A stretch of DNA of 64,000 nucleotides from Amblyomma americanum (GCF_052857255.1 NC_135497.1:112947308-113011307); one strand, 5' to 3'; numbered from the stretch's first letter, positions 1 through 12,075 are shown. Program-made: numbers and translations. Notes: generated by a model from the sequence alone, not told the origin.

Positions 1-7
1 GTCGATA

Positions 8-922
8 TTGGTCACCATGACTCGGGGTTGCAAATGTCGCGAAAAACTAAAGAATGACGATAACGCCATCACATGCAGTGAGTGTGAATTTTGTTTTCAT
101 GGCGCGATATGTTCAGGCATGAGTGAAACGACATTTGTTTCAAAACGTTGGTCGGCTAAGAAGGTTTGGAATTGTGAAGCGTGTAAACGTTCGACTGGAG
201 GCAAGGGTGACGCCTCAAACGGTGACTCGAATACGGATGCCGACCTTAAAGTACTTATTGTGGAAATGAACAGGAAATTGACTTCCCTTCTCCCTCTCAC
301 CGAAAAGCTAGATGCAGTAGAGAGCTCAATCCAGATGCTACATGAAGAGTTTGCCACTATAAAATAGCGCCTTGATACGCAGGATAAGGAAATCAAAGGA
401 ATTAAAGGCAGAATTGATAAGCTCGGGAGAGATGCTGGCTCAAAAGATATAACTCAGTTACAACTCAGTGTCCATGACTTAGAATGGCGCAGCAGGCGCT
501 TGAACATCGAGATTCATGGCATTGCTGGGGCGGAAGGAGAGGACCTCTTGTCAAAAGTCAACAAAGTGGCGGACAAGATTGGCATGAACCATCTCACTGA
601 GGTGGACACCCTCGCACTTCATATGATGTCGGCGAAACCAGGCGAGACAAAAGCTGTGATTGCCCGTTTTGTAAGGCAGAATCTTCGAGACGCTTTACTG
701 CAGAAACGGGTGGTTCTTAGGGAAAAATACGACTCAGTGTACATCGCAGAAAACATGACCAACTGTTCCAGAGTATTGTTGCAAGCCACAAAAGAGTGGG
801 CTAAACAGGCTGGCTTTGCATATGTGTGGCATGTCAATGGCAAAATTTTGGTGCGTAGAAAGAGTGGCGATGGCGCTAAGGTTATCAAGAGCATGAGTGA
901 CCTCTCCACACTTCGTAGCTAA
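8..922 (+). pseudogene. LINE ORF1 protein (PHD finger plus FP-like domain), one in-frame stop
   Basis: One frame runs from the ATG at 8 to the TAA ending at 922, interrupted only by TAG at 365-367. Residues 5-60 hold a Cys/His array (CKC, CSEC, CFHGAIC, CEAC) typical of a PHD/C4HC3 zinc finger. A charged, probably coiled-coil stretch follows (about residues 75-160). The C-terminal part, with WRSRRLNIEIHGI, VYIAENMT and VWHVNGKILVRR, resembles the baculovirus FP-like domain common in arthropod LINE ORF1 proteins. Such proteins bind the element RNA. The same stop is present in the second copy (51098-51100), so it predates the duplication, or else it is read through. Confidence 0.7.
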
Positions 923-966
923 ATGCCTTTTTCGTGTAGTCGGGAACCCGTGACCCTTATCTTGAA

Positions 967-1562
967 ATGGCGCACCTAGGGCACGTTACCTTAGAAGAAC
1001 TCTTAAAAGAGCTTGGTGGTCAGACACATGGTTACCTTCGTTGTTTTCACTTAAATGCACAGTCTGTGTTCAACAAGGTTGCGGAACTAGAATCCTTGTC
1101 AAAAAAGCTTGAGAATTGTTTTGATGTTCTGATGAAAACAGAAATATGGCAATCAAGCAGTTGTGACACTTTTGACCTTCCTGATATGCCAACTTTTTCT
1201 GTTAATAGAACCTCTCGTCGCGGTGGTGGTGTGTCTGTGCTAGTAAGCTCTCTTGTACAGCCTGTCTTGCTTTCAGAATTTTCTTGTGTCAGATAGTTTT
1301 GAGATTATTTGTCTGCAAGTGAAAGATGCTGTATTTGCAACTTGTTCTCGCATCCGGATGGTTCTCTCCTTGATTTTTTGTGTTTTTAGATAATTTATTG
1401 TCATTTGTTAACCAAAACAGATACAATGTGATACTTGCCGGTGATTTTAACGTTGATATGAGTAGCAATAGTACGAAGAAAACATATTTTGAAAATGTAT
1501 TGCTATCTAATGGCTGTATAAACCATATTACTTCTCCCACACGACTAACGACGTCCATGTAA
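967..1562 (+). pseudogene. LINE ORF2 endonuclease domain, frameshifted
   Basis: The N-terminal start of an APE-type endonuclease is visible (CFHLNAQSV after the ATG at 967; RGGGVSVLV at about residue 78). A frame change follows near 1294. A second piece at 1380-1562 contains the AGDFN motif that holds a catalytic Asp. Copy 1 lacks two bases near 1290 that copy 2 retains, so its endonuclease frame breaks earlier. This enzyme would nick target DNA to prime reverse transcription. It is not functional here. Confidence 0.65.
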
Positions 1563-1643
1563 ACAATTCTTGACTTAGTAATAAGAAATTATGATGCTAA
1601 CCTTGTCAGTTCCAGTGTTCTCACTTACCCTATTAGTGATCAC

Positions 1644-3765
1644 TTGCGTGTGTTTTGTAGCATAAAATTTAGTACTCGGAGAAACTCTCACCATAAAGTG
1701 TTTAATCTTTTAGAGCCTGTTACACCTACCCTCTTAGAAGCTTTTTATCATGAGTTAGAAACGGTTTGCTGGGACAACGTTCTTCAGGCATCAAATGCGA
1801 ACACAACTTATGATGCCTTTTTGAGTTTGTTTCTTTCGGTATACCAACGTCACTTCGTTTTCAAACGCTATACGGGTAAAAAGAGATGTCGAAAACCAAG
1901 GGTGACAAAGTACCTATTGAAGAAGATAGAAAAGAAAGAACGTCTGTTTAAAACATTTATGCGAACTCGTACAGCATCTGATCTCGCTACGTTCAAAAAA
2001 TTTCGTAATGACTTGACTAAGCAGCTAAGAAAAGCAAGAAAACTGTACTATGAGAATATGTTCGGTTCCAACGTAAAGCGCACTGACTTAATGCGGAATA
2101 ACTTAAATGCACTGATGCCTCGGAGCGAGAAAAAACAGAGAGTTGAAGAAATTTTTCACGAAGGACAGATGTCAAAAGGAGAAGAAATGGCAAACATTTT
2201 TAATGACTACTTTGTTAACAGAGATTCTACTAAAAACCAGGCATCATACAAAAGTTTAGGGCAGAAAAACTCTAGCACAATAGTTTTTGAACCAACAGAT
2301 GCAAATGAAGTGTGTTCTCTTTTTTTAGTTTAAATAATTCTCATAGTGTTGATGCTGACGGTATACAAATAAGACCCGTCAAGTATGTGATACGTATAAT
2401 CAGCACCATTTTAGCGCATATTTTTAATTTCTGCATTTCTACAGCTTTTTTTCCTACAAAAATGCAAGTCGCCCGTGTGATAGCCTTATATAAGCAAGGA
2501 AATAAGAATGATGTATCGAACTACAGACCGATGTCAATTCTTCCTGCCTTTTCGAACGGTCTCGAGAAAATTATCTTAGATCGAATATCGCGCTTCTCCA
2601 GCAAGCATATTATAATAACTACTTCGCAATATGGCTTTAGGAGGGACATGTCTACAGAGCTGGCACTGTTGGACCATAAGGAATATATTCTAAAGCATTT
2701 TGTAGAAATCTATTGTTATGGGTATTTTTGTTGATTTTAGCCAAGGTTTCAATTATATTAGTCATACTATCCTTTTTGAAAAACTGCATCATTATGGTAT
2801 ACGGGGACATGTTTTGGCTCTCCTCAAAATTTACCTATCATATATATTTCAATATGTCGACATATATGGTTTTATTTCTCAGAGAAAAAAAATAATTTCA
2901 GGAGTCCCACAGGGTAGAATTTTAGGCCCTGTCCTATTTAATTTGTACATTATTGATATTGTACATATCTGCTCAGATACCAAGTTCGTTATATATGCCT
3001 ATGACACGAGTGCTTTGGTGCCATCACGTTCTGAAGCTGGAGGAATTACTAAAGGAAATATTTTTTTGTGCAAATTGGACTCGTGGACTTCCAGCAATCA
3101 ATTAAAAGTTAACGCAAACAAAACAAAGGTGGTAGTTTTTCGACCAAAAATTAAACATATTTCCTTACAAGGAACCGTAATGTTTAGATCCGCTGCCATT
3201 GATGTGGTAGATACTGTCAAGGGGTTAGGGGTATATTTTACTTCAACTTTACAACGGAATGATCATGTAAACAGTCTAATCAGCAAACTGAGCTGCATAA
3301 CTGGAATTTTAAATCGCAACCGCTATACTGTTCCAAAAAAGTTAAACTAATTGTCTACAACGCTCTCTTTGTCTCCCAACTAAACTACTCTCATTTAGTT
3401 TAGGGAACATCAACAAAAACTAATGTGTTGAAGCTTGAAAGGCCATAGAAAAAATAGTACGAATAATTGAAAACATTCAAAACACAGCATCTTCACATAT
3501 CTCTGCTTCGCTTAATTTATTGAAAGTAAGAAATATATACGAATACAAATTATGCAGGCAGTATCGTTTAAGTGTCCAACGAGAGAGTACAGTTTTTACG
3601 GAAATGGCAGAATTAAGATCCAATTATCACACCTGCAGCACCAGAACTCCAGAACGATGGAAAGTTCCATAATGTCGCACTGCCTATGGACAACAAACAC
3701 TCCGCTATAATCTTCCGCGATTATTGAATGCTGCAGAAAAAGAAGGCGCAGATCTACTCAATATG
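1644..3765 (+). pseudogene. LINE ORF2 reverse transcriptase and C-terminal region, multiply frameshifted
   Basis: Pieces in three frames follow the normal order of a LINE reverse transcriptase. They are a linker rich in Lys/Arg (1644-2333), NYRPMSILPAF (about 2518), DFSQGFNYI (about 2734), SGVPQGRILGPVLFN (about 2900) and the catalytic-motif remnant FVIYAYDTS, where the YADD box is mutated to YAYD. A conceptual C-terminal domain continues to about 3765 with further stops. Loss of the second catalytic Asp adds to the frameshifts as evidence that the element is dead. Confidence 0.75.
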
Positions 3766-4110
3766 TCGCTTCCAAATATATAAAAATATTTTGCTAATCA
3801 TACTCTTTTTTGCGAATGAATGCAAAGGTATATCCTTATGTTCAATTACATTACATTGTTTCATTTTCGAAAAAAATTTTTTTCTCCAGGCGTCCAAATC
3901 CAGTGCTCTATTGAAACTCTTATTTAGGCTTATTTTATTGTCTGATGCGATACAGGGCTGTTTTTCTTTTCTCTTTGCAACAACAAAATGGGACTGTCTA
4001 CTGCCCCACTCTGCTGGTGTATACACTGTAAGGGGGCGGAGGATTTTTCAAGCCGCAAATGTACAGCTTTTCCCTCCACCTCCGTCCACTTCTTTGTGGA
4101 GAATAAAACT

Positions 4111-4116
4111 TGTATG

Positions 4117-4148
<32 letters not shown>

Positions 4149-4291
4149 TGTATGTATGTATGTATGTATGTATGTATGTATGTATGTATGTATGTATGTA
4201 TGTATGTATGTATGTATGTATGTATGTATGTATGTATGTATGTATGTATGTATGTATGTATGTATGTATGTATGTATGTATGTATGTATGT
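4111..4291 (+). repeat. (TATG)n microsatellite at the LINE 3-prime end
   Basis: About 45 nearly perfect TATG units directly follow the AATAAA signal of the LINE. CR1-superfamily elements often end in short tandem repeats instead of poly(A), so this is probably the expanded element tail. The second copy (54798-54974) is about one unit shorter. Confidence 0.9.
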
Positions 4292-4560
4292 GCACCCTGA
4301 ACACGAATACCCCTACATGGGAGTAAAAAAGGAAGTAATCTGTCCTCGAGCACACCCCATTTTTACTCCTTTCTGTTTAGAGCGTGGTGCCCATACCACT
4401 TAACAAAGCACTCGCAAAAGAACTCATGACCCCAAATTCAAACGCTTCTTTGAACACAAAAGCAGCAAGCATGTATGCCCACGTGTGCGTAGGAGTCAAT
4501 GCCAAAATGGCTCAGGAAACAATTGAAGTGTGGCTTCGAAAGGAAGACTCTGGATTCATG

Positions 4561-4782
4561 GGGTTTAATGTCCTAAGGAAACTCAGGCAAAAAGGGACGC
4601 TGTGGTGAAGGGTTCCAGTAGTTTCGACAACCTGGGGTTCTTTATCATACACGGACATCGCACAGTACACATGGCCTCTAGCATTTCGCCTTTATTGAAA
4701 GCTGACCTCCATGGCCGGGATTGAACCCGCGCATTTCACGCCAGCAGCAGAGCACCATAACCACTGGGCCACTGCGGCGGCT
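4561..4782 (-). mobile_element. tRNA-derived SINE, hard-tick type (copy 1)
   Basis: On the minus strand it begins with 'gccgccgcagtggcccagtg' and continues with the Pol III B-box-like 'gggttcaatcc' (4720-4730). The body has 'aataaaggcgaaatgc' and 'gaaccccaggttgtcgaaac', and it ends with 'ggacattaaaccc'. This is the layout of the abundant Ruka-like tick SINEs. It lies between the LINE and coding exon B of the kinase copy. Confidence 0.8.
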
Positions 4783-5234
4783 TCTGAAGGAAGACCTAGA
4801 ACTACATCTCACTCAAGAATGCCCTTAAGGAATAAGCTAATGACACACTATTTTTCACCTTGCTTTACATTGAAAGCTTTCACAAACATTGAATGCGTTG
4901 CACATACTACTAGAAGCGGAATGTTCTGCAGCCTCGAGCTACAGTTCTAAAAATCATGATTTATTCTCAACAGCAGTGAAGGAAAAAAAAGACTCTGTAG
5001 CAATAAAGTCACTTAACACCAGCTCGTTATACCCATCTAATGGTTCAATATAAATTCATCTTCTCCATTCCTTCGAATATGATTAGTCCCGACTCCCGCC
5101 ATTCCAAGCCGTTGATGGCTGTGTCGGCTGTCTTCCTTGTGTTCAGCATCAGTTATTGTTCTGAATGCAGCAAGTGGTGCAACAACTTTCATGCGTCATG
5201 TGCCATGCAGTGCAATATGAAATAGCAGCCTCAC

Positions 5235-5314
5235 CTCAGGTGAGACTGAATCTCGATCTCCCTCCGCAGCTGGTGCTCCACGTTGTTCCTCTGGAGCTGC
5301 GACTTAAACATCAC
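5235..5314 (-). CDS. AURK: Aurora-like kinase, coding exon B (first gene copy)
   Basis: This 80-nt exon lies between an acceptor (ccacgcag, 5322-5315) and a donor (GTGAGG, 5234-5229). It encodes [20 protein letters not shown] and then EIQSHL plus two bases of an Arg codon, which are residues 41-67. This is the beta3-alphaC segment of Aurora kinases, with the salt-bridge Glu in LRREIEIQ. It differs from the second copy (55915-55994) by Arg versus Lys at residue 49 and one silent change. The next exons of this gene copy would lie left of base 1. Confidence 0.88.
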
Positions 5315-8300
5315 CTGCGTGGACGTTTTTCGCAATTCTTTTACGGGGCCTCTTTGTGGGCTATATGTGTTTTCAAAGCAAGTCGTAACCAAGAGTTTGA
5401 GATCTCAGCAAGCTACCAGCAGCTCTTACTTGCAATTGCATTGGTAGCGAATGCTCCATTGTAGTGACACGAAAACACACACATTCTCATGCTCGATAAA
5501 GCAGTCATCCGGTAGACCAGAGCCGTAACAAACATGCATGCCAGAGAGGGTGCTCTTGAGAACCTGCTACTTGTCATGAGATGTAGGTGGAAACTGGAAA
5601 AGGCATGCTTTTGAGAGTGGTGTGGGAGCACAAGAACACACTGCTTTCACTGCCCCTTCTTTGTTGAAAACGGAAGTCTGGGATTTGCCCATTGCCTTCG
5701 AGCGCACAATGGCATGAATTGCACGACCTAAGTAGCAAGCCTGCTCACTTCACTTCTGGTTAGAAATTTGGTCCGTCGTGACATAAACCCTTGAGGTCGT
5801 CTGGCGTATTGGATGGCACAGGACAAGTGGCAACTACTACAACAGCTTGTAATTGCATAAGAATGAAACAGATACACATGTGTCAGCAGTTTGTCCGGTC
5901 TAGATAGGAAGTAGCGCCATAGTAGCCAGTTCAGAAACTTAACTGAGTTGCAACAAATCAACCACGGGAATGCCACAATGGACACGTTCAGTTGCCGAGC
6001 AAAATCTGGCCTACAACTCCATCTCAGACTCTACAAGCAGCAATAAAAAATGCGGAGAGGTCATGTAAATGGTAGAACAGGGACTACTGGGACCTCAGAA
6101 GGATTCAAGCAGAAGCTCTTGCAAAAGAATAGCGAACAGGAAAGTGAAGCTTAAACTAAACCTAATAAAGATAGCTCTTGCTCAAACATTTTAGGTGTCA
6201 CTGGCCACTTCTAATGCAAATGAAACCTCCCAGTCATTATCTAAGCGGACCAAAAAAAAGCAAACTGTTTACGTACATGCCTCCAACACAGCAGCACACA
6301 GTTGTGTACAAAGCGTCACGGTAGTCGCAAGATGACAATGTGCTTCATGTAAGGTAGGGACATAGAAATTGCCAACTTTTGACCTGGAAGCAGGTGAAGC
6401 TCCGAGAACCACCAGATTTGCTCTACTGAATTTCAAATTGGCGATCAGTAGATAACAGTCTCATTGCATATGTTAGCATCAGGCTGAGGTAGATGTGGCT
6501 TTTTTTCTTGAACAGGTACACAATAAGGGATTGCCCTAGTCATGCAGCATTATTGTTCAAGACAGTGCACCCATGCACTCATGGCTGACACAGCCAGCTT
6601 AAAATGCTCATTTCTTTCTTTGAGTGTTCACTGTTGTAGTTAGCACATGCTGTGTACTGAGCCCTACATTCTAGCACCTTGGATATTTTGGCTTTGCAGG
6701 CAAACGTAGCCAGGGAGTATGCCTAAAATAAAGCGAGAAAAAATTTTTTATTTTGGTTTTTCAGAGAAGTGTGCACTGTCTTCAGTAGGCATCAAAACCA
6801 TGCCAGGACGGAAAGGGATGGAAGGAGGAGTAAAATATGAGAAAGTGGTGGCGTAGTGGAAAGCCCAAAAAACTTAGGCCACCTGGGGGTCTAATGTGCA
6901 TGGAGGTTCCAAAGCTAACGAATACCTTTTCTGTTTCATCTCTATTAAAACGGGACTGGCTGCTGAGTCTGGATGCAATCCACGATCAAGTGAGGGGCAA
7001 TTGAGTGTTACGCTGCAGGACTTTTCTCAACATGCAATATCAGCATGGGAATAGCAGAGATCATCCTAGCCATTGAATATTGTTTACTGTAGTCCCCATG
7101 GCACCACTGAAGACATGACTGCTTTCTCTATTGAAACCTCATCTTCAACGCTGCCGAAAGTGTTATAGTCACTTTTTAATCGTTACCTTCAATTTCCATG
7201 TGGCTTGGTTTCCAAACCAATTTCAGATGTCGGTCGGGCATGCACTTCCATCATACCATGAAACTTGTGCCAAAAAACGAAATCAAAGCACCGGAGAAAA
7301 TCTTTAACTCTAAATACCAGGGATTAATTCTGGAAGTGTATGCTCGACAGACAGACATCTGAAATTGGTTTCCAAACCAATTTCAGATGTCTGTCGATCA
7401 TACACTTTCATCATACCATGAAACTTCTACCATAACAAAAACAAAGCACCAGAGAAAATTTTTAGCTCTAAATACCAGGGATTAATTCGCAAAAAAGTGC
7501 GTATTGCCCAGAACTCTTCAATGTGCCACTTGACAAACAGGCTACATATGTGTTTCATTACATTAGTTTGTACACAGCTGTGACTATGCATAAATTGCAG
7601 TCCTATAAGTGCCGCTTGCTTTCGGTCATTACAATTTCTCAAAGGGACACAACATTCAGAAATAAATTATTTTTTCAAACCTGCACGTAGCATTTAAAAA
7701 AAATCTGTGCCTCCGCGGCACCGTCTCTATATATAAAAAGCCACAGTTCTGCTATGTATGAAACGGTATGTAGTGTGCCGAGTACACAATTCAGATGCTG
7801 CGAAGACATGTAAATTGAATGTCAGAACCTGAGAGGCTCTGATCATATAATCAGAACAGCCTTTAACTCTGAATGCTTCCATGTGACCAAAGATAGTTCC
7901 TTAGCACAGATAAGAAAGGCTGCTAGCACCTACCAGTTTGAGCAAAATGCATTTCAAGACAGCTGCCCATAGAAATACTCGAAGAGGATATGATAAATTT
8001 CCTACGGAGCTGCAGGAAACCCTGCTATATGTGCCATACAACTTATACACGTTTGAAGCTTGCATGTTGATCAATGCATAACTCTCTACCGGACATTTTT
8101 TTTCGAAAATGGTACCAAAATGATCATTTATTACCCCTGCAGCAATCTTGACAAAGCAATGAATCATTTGGATGCGCTCTGCTCGCCTTAAACCATTTGT
8201 TGGTTTGCAGACAGATTGCAGCACGGGTGCTTAATGATCATTTCGGAAACTGAAAAAACGTGTATGCTAGGGCGCTAAAAGCGCAGGTCTCCGAGTACAG

Positions 8301-11300
8301 ATCTAACTAATACCTGTTTAATGAACAGCATCATTTAGTGTGCAATTTATTTTTGTATGCGCTACTGGTTTTCTTTGCTGTTGCTCTCTTGAATGAATGT
8401 ACTACTTGTTTAATAGTGAAACAAGCACTGGTCAACATATATAACGCAATTCTTTAAGGATAACAGCAACAAAGACACAAGGAGAGCAGCAGGAAAGAGG
8501 CAATTAACAGGCTGATTAAAAACCGGACACTTCAATGCATTGCTTTAATAAACACCCCACAATGCTTGTCCATACGCTCACAGGCCAAGCAAATAAGGTG
8601 CAGCGAAAAGAAATGATCAAATGTTGCCTTCTTGGGCAATAAAAATAACACCTGGGTCAAATATGTATCACCTCTCGTTACGATATAATCACCACTACAA
8701 CTATTGTCGCCATAACTACTTCCGCTGCAGGAATAAGGCCTCGACCATTAGTCCCGAGTTCACCCTGTCCTGCAGAATATACTACACAATATTACAAACT
8801 TCAGCAACTGGACTGGTCCAAAAATACAGGAGAAAAGCTGCAGGCTAACATACCGGGCCAGTCCGGTCAAGACTGTAGGCGTGCTCTGCTGTTAGAAAAG
8901 AAATAAGGTTCTCCACCAGGACGATGAGATTAGGCCAGACAGAAACCAAGATTAAAAGGAAGTGTCTAGCATGCTAGATAGGTATCAATTTCATCACTCA
9001 GAACGAAGTGGCTTATCAGTTTGTTTAATTGGTTCTTGATGCCTTCTTGGTGCACCTTTTTGCCAAGCATGAGACCATGCGTGAATGTGAGGACAGGCAG
9101 GCACAGACTCAACATTGCGAATAAAGAAATTCACCAAAGTGAGCACCTGTCCCACTTTTTTCCATTATTCTCTGTATGCCTTTCGCAACGCTTTTCCATG
9201 GGTCATTATCAAACCTTGCAGCTTGCCACCTCAGCAACACTGAACAGAAAATTTCCATTGAAAGTCTGAAGGTAGGTGGAACTTCGCAGATAGTGAATGC
9301 ACACCAGAGGGTCAATATTTGATACCCAATGTCCTTGTACAACATCCGAATAAAAAACTGATAGTCGATTAACGTAGTTAGGCCAGAGGCGAATGAGGTG
9401 TGCCAGCAGTCTAGTTTTCGCTTTGGTTCAGTTGGACTGTAGTAATGTCCACATATGTGGAACTGGCCATTGCGGTACCCGACACCTTGTATACAACACC
9501 TTGCATACAACGTACGATAATGAAAAATACCTGTAACTTGGCACATACTAATCAGCAAGCGTCCTGCAGTGAGGAGTGTGCCATCCACTGCAGCCAGACA
9601 AAATGAGTCCTTACTTCTTTAAAACAGCGCCAAGTGCCTTAAAGAAACCACGAAATGATATATACCAAGGTTACGAAAAGTTCACAAGCGATCAGTATTC
9701 CAGCACTGATCACCCACACCAGAAAAAAATTTAAGCTAGCTAGCTTTGTTAAGATTAAAAATGATTCCTCACATTGAACCCACACTGCCTGGCCTGCCAA
9801 AAAAAGAAAAAGGTCTGCACTGCACCTTGCTACGTCCCTGATCCTGCCTACAGCCCTTCAGCACACCCAATAGCAAGGCTCGCCCAGATTTCCTACTATT
9901 TCACAGGGGAAGAGGCAGTCAAGAATGTGTGCCAAGGTGTTGTCCAGATCAAATCCGAGCAGTACTTTTTAAGAAATATTTGTAAATTATAGCGTCCACC
10001 GAGAGCTTTTAAACTTGACTGGAATCGTCACAAAAACCACCTTGTTTGTTGCTTTAGAATATGCCCATGGTAATCATTGAAGGGAACTTTTGAATGATAC
10101 CAGTAAATGATGAGCGCAACGAAAGAAGCCACAGGAAGGTAATGAAAAAAGCCATCATCGGAACGGAGGGTTGACTGCGCCAGAAGCGGGCAAGTTTTCA
10201 TTTGTTCTTGTGCCAACATTGCTGTACCAAACTGACAGCTTCTATTTGCGCTTCAATTTTCTTTTCATATTGTGTTCTTATGTCCATATTCGTCATATGT
10301 TTTGAAGTGGTGCAAGAACTTGCTAGAAACCCTGGGACCCACCTTAAGAGCCACAATGAATTTTGTCTCCTTTTCTCGGGCGAGGTACACTCTGCCAAAC
10401 TTTCCTTTGCCCAGTGGCCGGCCAATCTGAAAATCTTTAAGGCACCACTCCTTGACAGACCTGCAATAAAGAAAAAGAACACACATAGCTGAAAGTTATA
10501 CTGCAGCAATGCCAGATTCTGAGCATTACACCAATCAAGAAACACATGCCACTACCCCACAATTTGAATGACAGCACTACACTGCACTGTTCTGATTAAA
10601 CATCAACCATCACATGTATAGATGCAAGCACAAGTAAACAAAGCACAATATTTTGTTTGTGAATGGTGCCCGTCCCAGCAGAAATCATGAACTATTGTGT
10701 CTTCACGAGAAACTACAGGATCGACCACTATTATCATGCACATGCCAAGCCTCGAATTTCTATTAGGGCACGCGTAAACAGGAGTACAAGGCTACTGAAT
10801 CTGTTTACTTCTTCTGTTTACACTTGTATGTACTTATTGGATAGGTGTACATTTTTGCTCCAAGAAGAGATAGCGCATTGCTTGCACTATATATATGTAG
10901 TTCAATCATGAACAGGAATGACTTCCAGGCAAGTTGGTGATACATTCTCAATTTACAGTGTGAAGTATGAGGCAAACAGTAGAAAAAAACAGCAAGACAA
11001 GCTAGGGGTTTATTGATAGAGAGGTGGGAGGAGGGGGCAGACGGCCCTACCCATAAATACAGAAACTTTACACACGATAATCATGTTGGACCCCATTGTT
11101 TTGATGAAAAAATTCAAGAGCGATTGGTGCGTTACTCCAAGAGGGCATAAATCCACCCCCCCCCCCCCCCCCAAGACAAGCGCTGCCTTGCAGTTTTCTT
11201 TGTTTTTCCTCTTATGCACTGTTATTTCAGTAATGACTCAAAAATGTCCAAGAAGACAAAGCCTGCGCAGCCAGCTTATATGGCACTCTACCCATGACTG

Positions 11301-11590
11301 AACGCTAGTGCACACACTATCTGCGCACAAACACTACGCACAAAAACTGGGGCAGGAGAGTCCTGAATATGAACATGACGGGCGAACAAGCCCATGGACC
11401 ACTGAAGTTTGTTGATAACTTGGCATATACATGGTGTCATGCAACTGCAAACAAAATTTTCTTTCTGCCGATTATATGTCATTCTAACGCAGTTCAGGGC
11501 AGTGCTCCCGAAAAAAAACATTCCATTTGGGAATGGTGAGACGCGCAAGAAAAAGCAATACGCGTCAAGTCCTCTGAACAATACTCACAT
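5235..11590 (-). CDS. AURK: Aurora-like kinase gene, first tandem copy, 5-prime part only (span)
   Basis: This span joins the AT of the split start codon (11590-11589), exon A (10460-10343) and exon B (5314-5235) in phase to give residues 1-66 plus two bases of codon 67. The layout equals that of the second copy, and no stop or splice defect is seen in these parts. Amino-acid differences from the second copy are Gln for Glu at 12, Lys for Asn at 21 (in the glycine loop) and Arg for Lys at 49. Whether the rest of the gene exists cannot be seen, because the copy runs off the window. An assembly duplicate is an alternative. Confidence 0.75.
7200..7495. repeat. Imperfect tandem repeat containing a perfect 22-bp hairpin
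   Basis: Two related units are visible (about 7236-7315 and 7400-7488). Both share 'catcataccatgaaactt' and 'taaataccagggattaattc'. Between them, 7350-7371 and 7374-7395 are exact reverse complements with a 2-nt loop. The second copy of the duplication has an extra partial unit (57885-57985), and the inverted copy has a single unit, so the array changes size. Confidence 0.75.
9109..9588 (-). other. Unexplained 159-codon open frame in the kinase intron
   Basis: The frame begins [20 protein letters not shown] and ends EFLYSQC. It is open in both direct copies (also 60349-59870). The inverted copy (19030-19555) keeps long related stretches, but with frameshifts and stops. After the stop, another frame continues with protein-like text ([20 protein letters not shown]). 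I recognise no family. It may be a fragment of an old retrogene or transposon, or a chance frame within an intron. It is sense to the kinase transcript. Confidence 0.25.
10343..10460 (-). CDS. AURK: Aurora-like kinase, coding exon A with glycine-rich loop (first gene copy)
   Basis: This 118-nt exon lies between an acceptor (tttattgcag, 10470-10461) and a donor (GTGGGT, 10342-10337). Its first base completes the ATG started in exon 1. It encodes residues 2-40, including [20 protein letters not shown] and the ATP-binding Lys of IVALK. The loop has the canonical Aurora sequence GKGKFG here. The second copy has Asn in place of the third Lys. Confidence 0.9.
10461..11588 (-). other. Intron 1 of the first kinase copy
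   Basis: This is the 1128-bp interval between exon 1 and exon A. It contains a C-run at 11156-11172 (longer than in the second copy) and no other element I recognise. Confidence 0.65.
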
Positions 11591-12075
11591 AACGATGTTA
11601 CAGACCGCCGTATAAAGCGGTAATCAAACTGGGGACATCGGCGAGGATGGATGCGGAGAGGAGTGAGCGACGTCGCCGATCCGCCGAAGTCCGTCCCTGC
11701 TCTCGGATTCAGCCTGGGTTAGCAGCGAGACGCCGAGAAGGACGAGCGAAACGTCCGTGCTGCGGAGGCAGAGGGGCAGCTGTCAAAAAGGAACCAAGGG
11801 GCCAAATCAATTCCTTTGCGGGGTTTGGCGAAAAAAAGAGAAGACGAAGGGGAAAACAGAATAGATGCGCGATATGAGGGGAGATGAGAGAAAAGAAACC
11901 CGATGGGGAACAGCCAAATGAAGAAAGACGCTAACGGGCTGCACCCCAGGCATGCCACATCTCCCGGGGAGACGGGGAGTGAATGCGCAGGCTGAATGAA
12001 CGGTCCCTTCCTTGGTCGGCGGGGGCCGCGGGAGCAAAATATGATGGTGCGTCGCCGCGAGCTCTCTCGAAGGCA
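11589..12075 (-). promoter_or_regulatory. AURK: GC-rich first exon and likely promoter region of the kinase (first copy)
   Basis: The 3-prime edge is set by a strong donor (GTGAGTAT, 11588-11581) directly after the bases AT. Those bases join the first G of exon A to make ATG. In that frame a TGA lies 12 codons upstream with no other ATG between, so this exon is 5-prime UTR plus two bases of the start codon. The region is visibly richer in G, C and CpG than the introns, as expected for a promoter. The transcription start and the 5-prime edge given here are guesses. The LTR-like repeat of a same-strand retroelement starts about 60 bp further upstream. Confidence 0.55.

Larger units (their letters stand above)
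1..4291 (+). mobile_element. CR1-like non-LTR retrotransposon, copy 1 (degenerate)
   Basis: The parts are in normal LINE order: ORF1 with a PHD-type finger, an APE-like endonuclease, a reverse transcriptase, a C-terminal domain, an AATAAA at about 4101 and a (TATG)n tail. ORF1 has an in-frame amber codon and ORF2 is broken into at least five frames, so it cannot move by itself. The 5-prime part lies before base 1 but can be seen in the second copy (50392-50733). In kinase terms it lies in the intron between coding exons B and C, on the opposite strand. CR1 is my clade guess from the PHD-containing ORF1. Jockey-superfamily relatives are possible. Confidence 0.85.
5315..10342 (-). other. Intron A-B of the first kinase copy
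   Basis: This stretch of about 5 kb separates coding exons B and A. I see a tandem repeat with a perfect hairpin (7200-7500) and one long unexplained open frame (9109-9588). Nothing else is recognisable. Its part 6264-10342 is repeated in inverse orientation at 18276-22170. Confidence 0.7.

Noticed and set aside
3930..4403. Open frames with MYVC or HTYI repeats (also 54617-55086)
   Set aside because: They read through the (TATG)n microsatellite at the LINE tail.
9774..9992. Frame [18 protein letters not shown] and its copies
   Set aside because: It is antisense to the kinase intron, short, and unrelated to any family I know.
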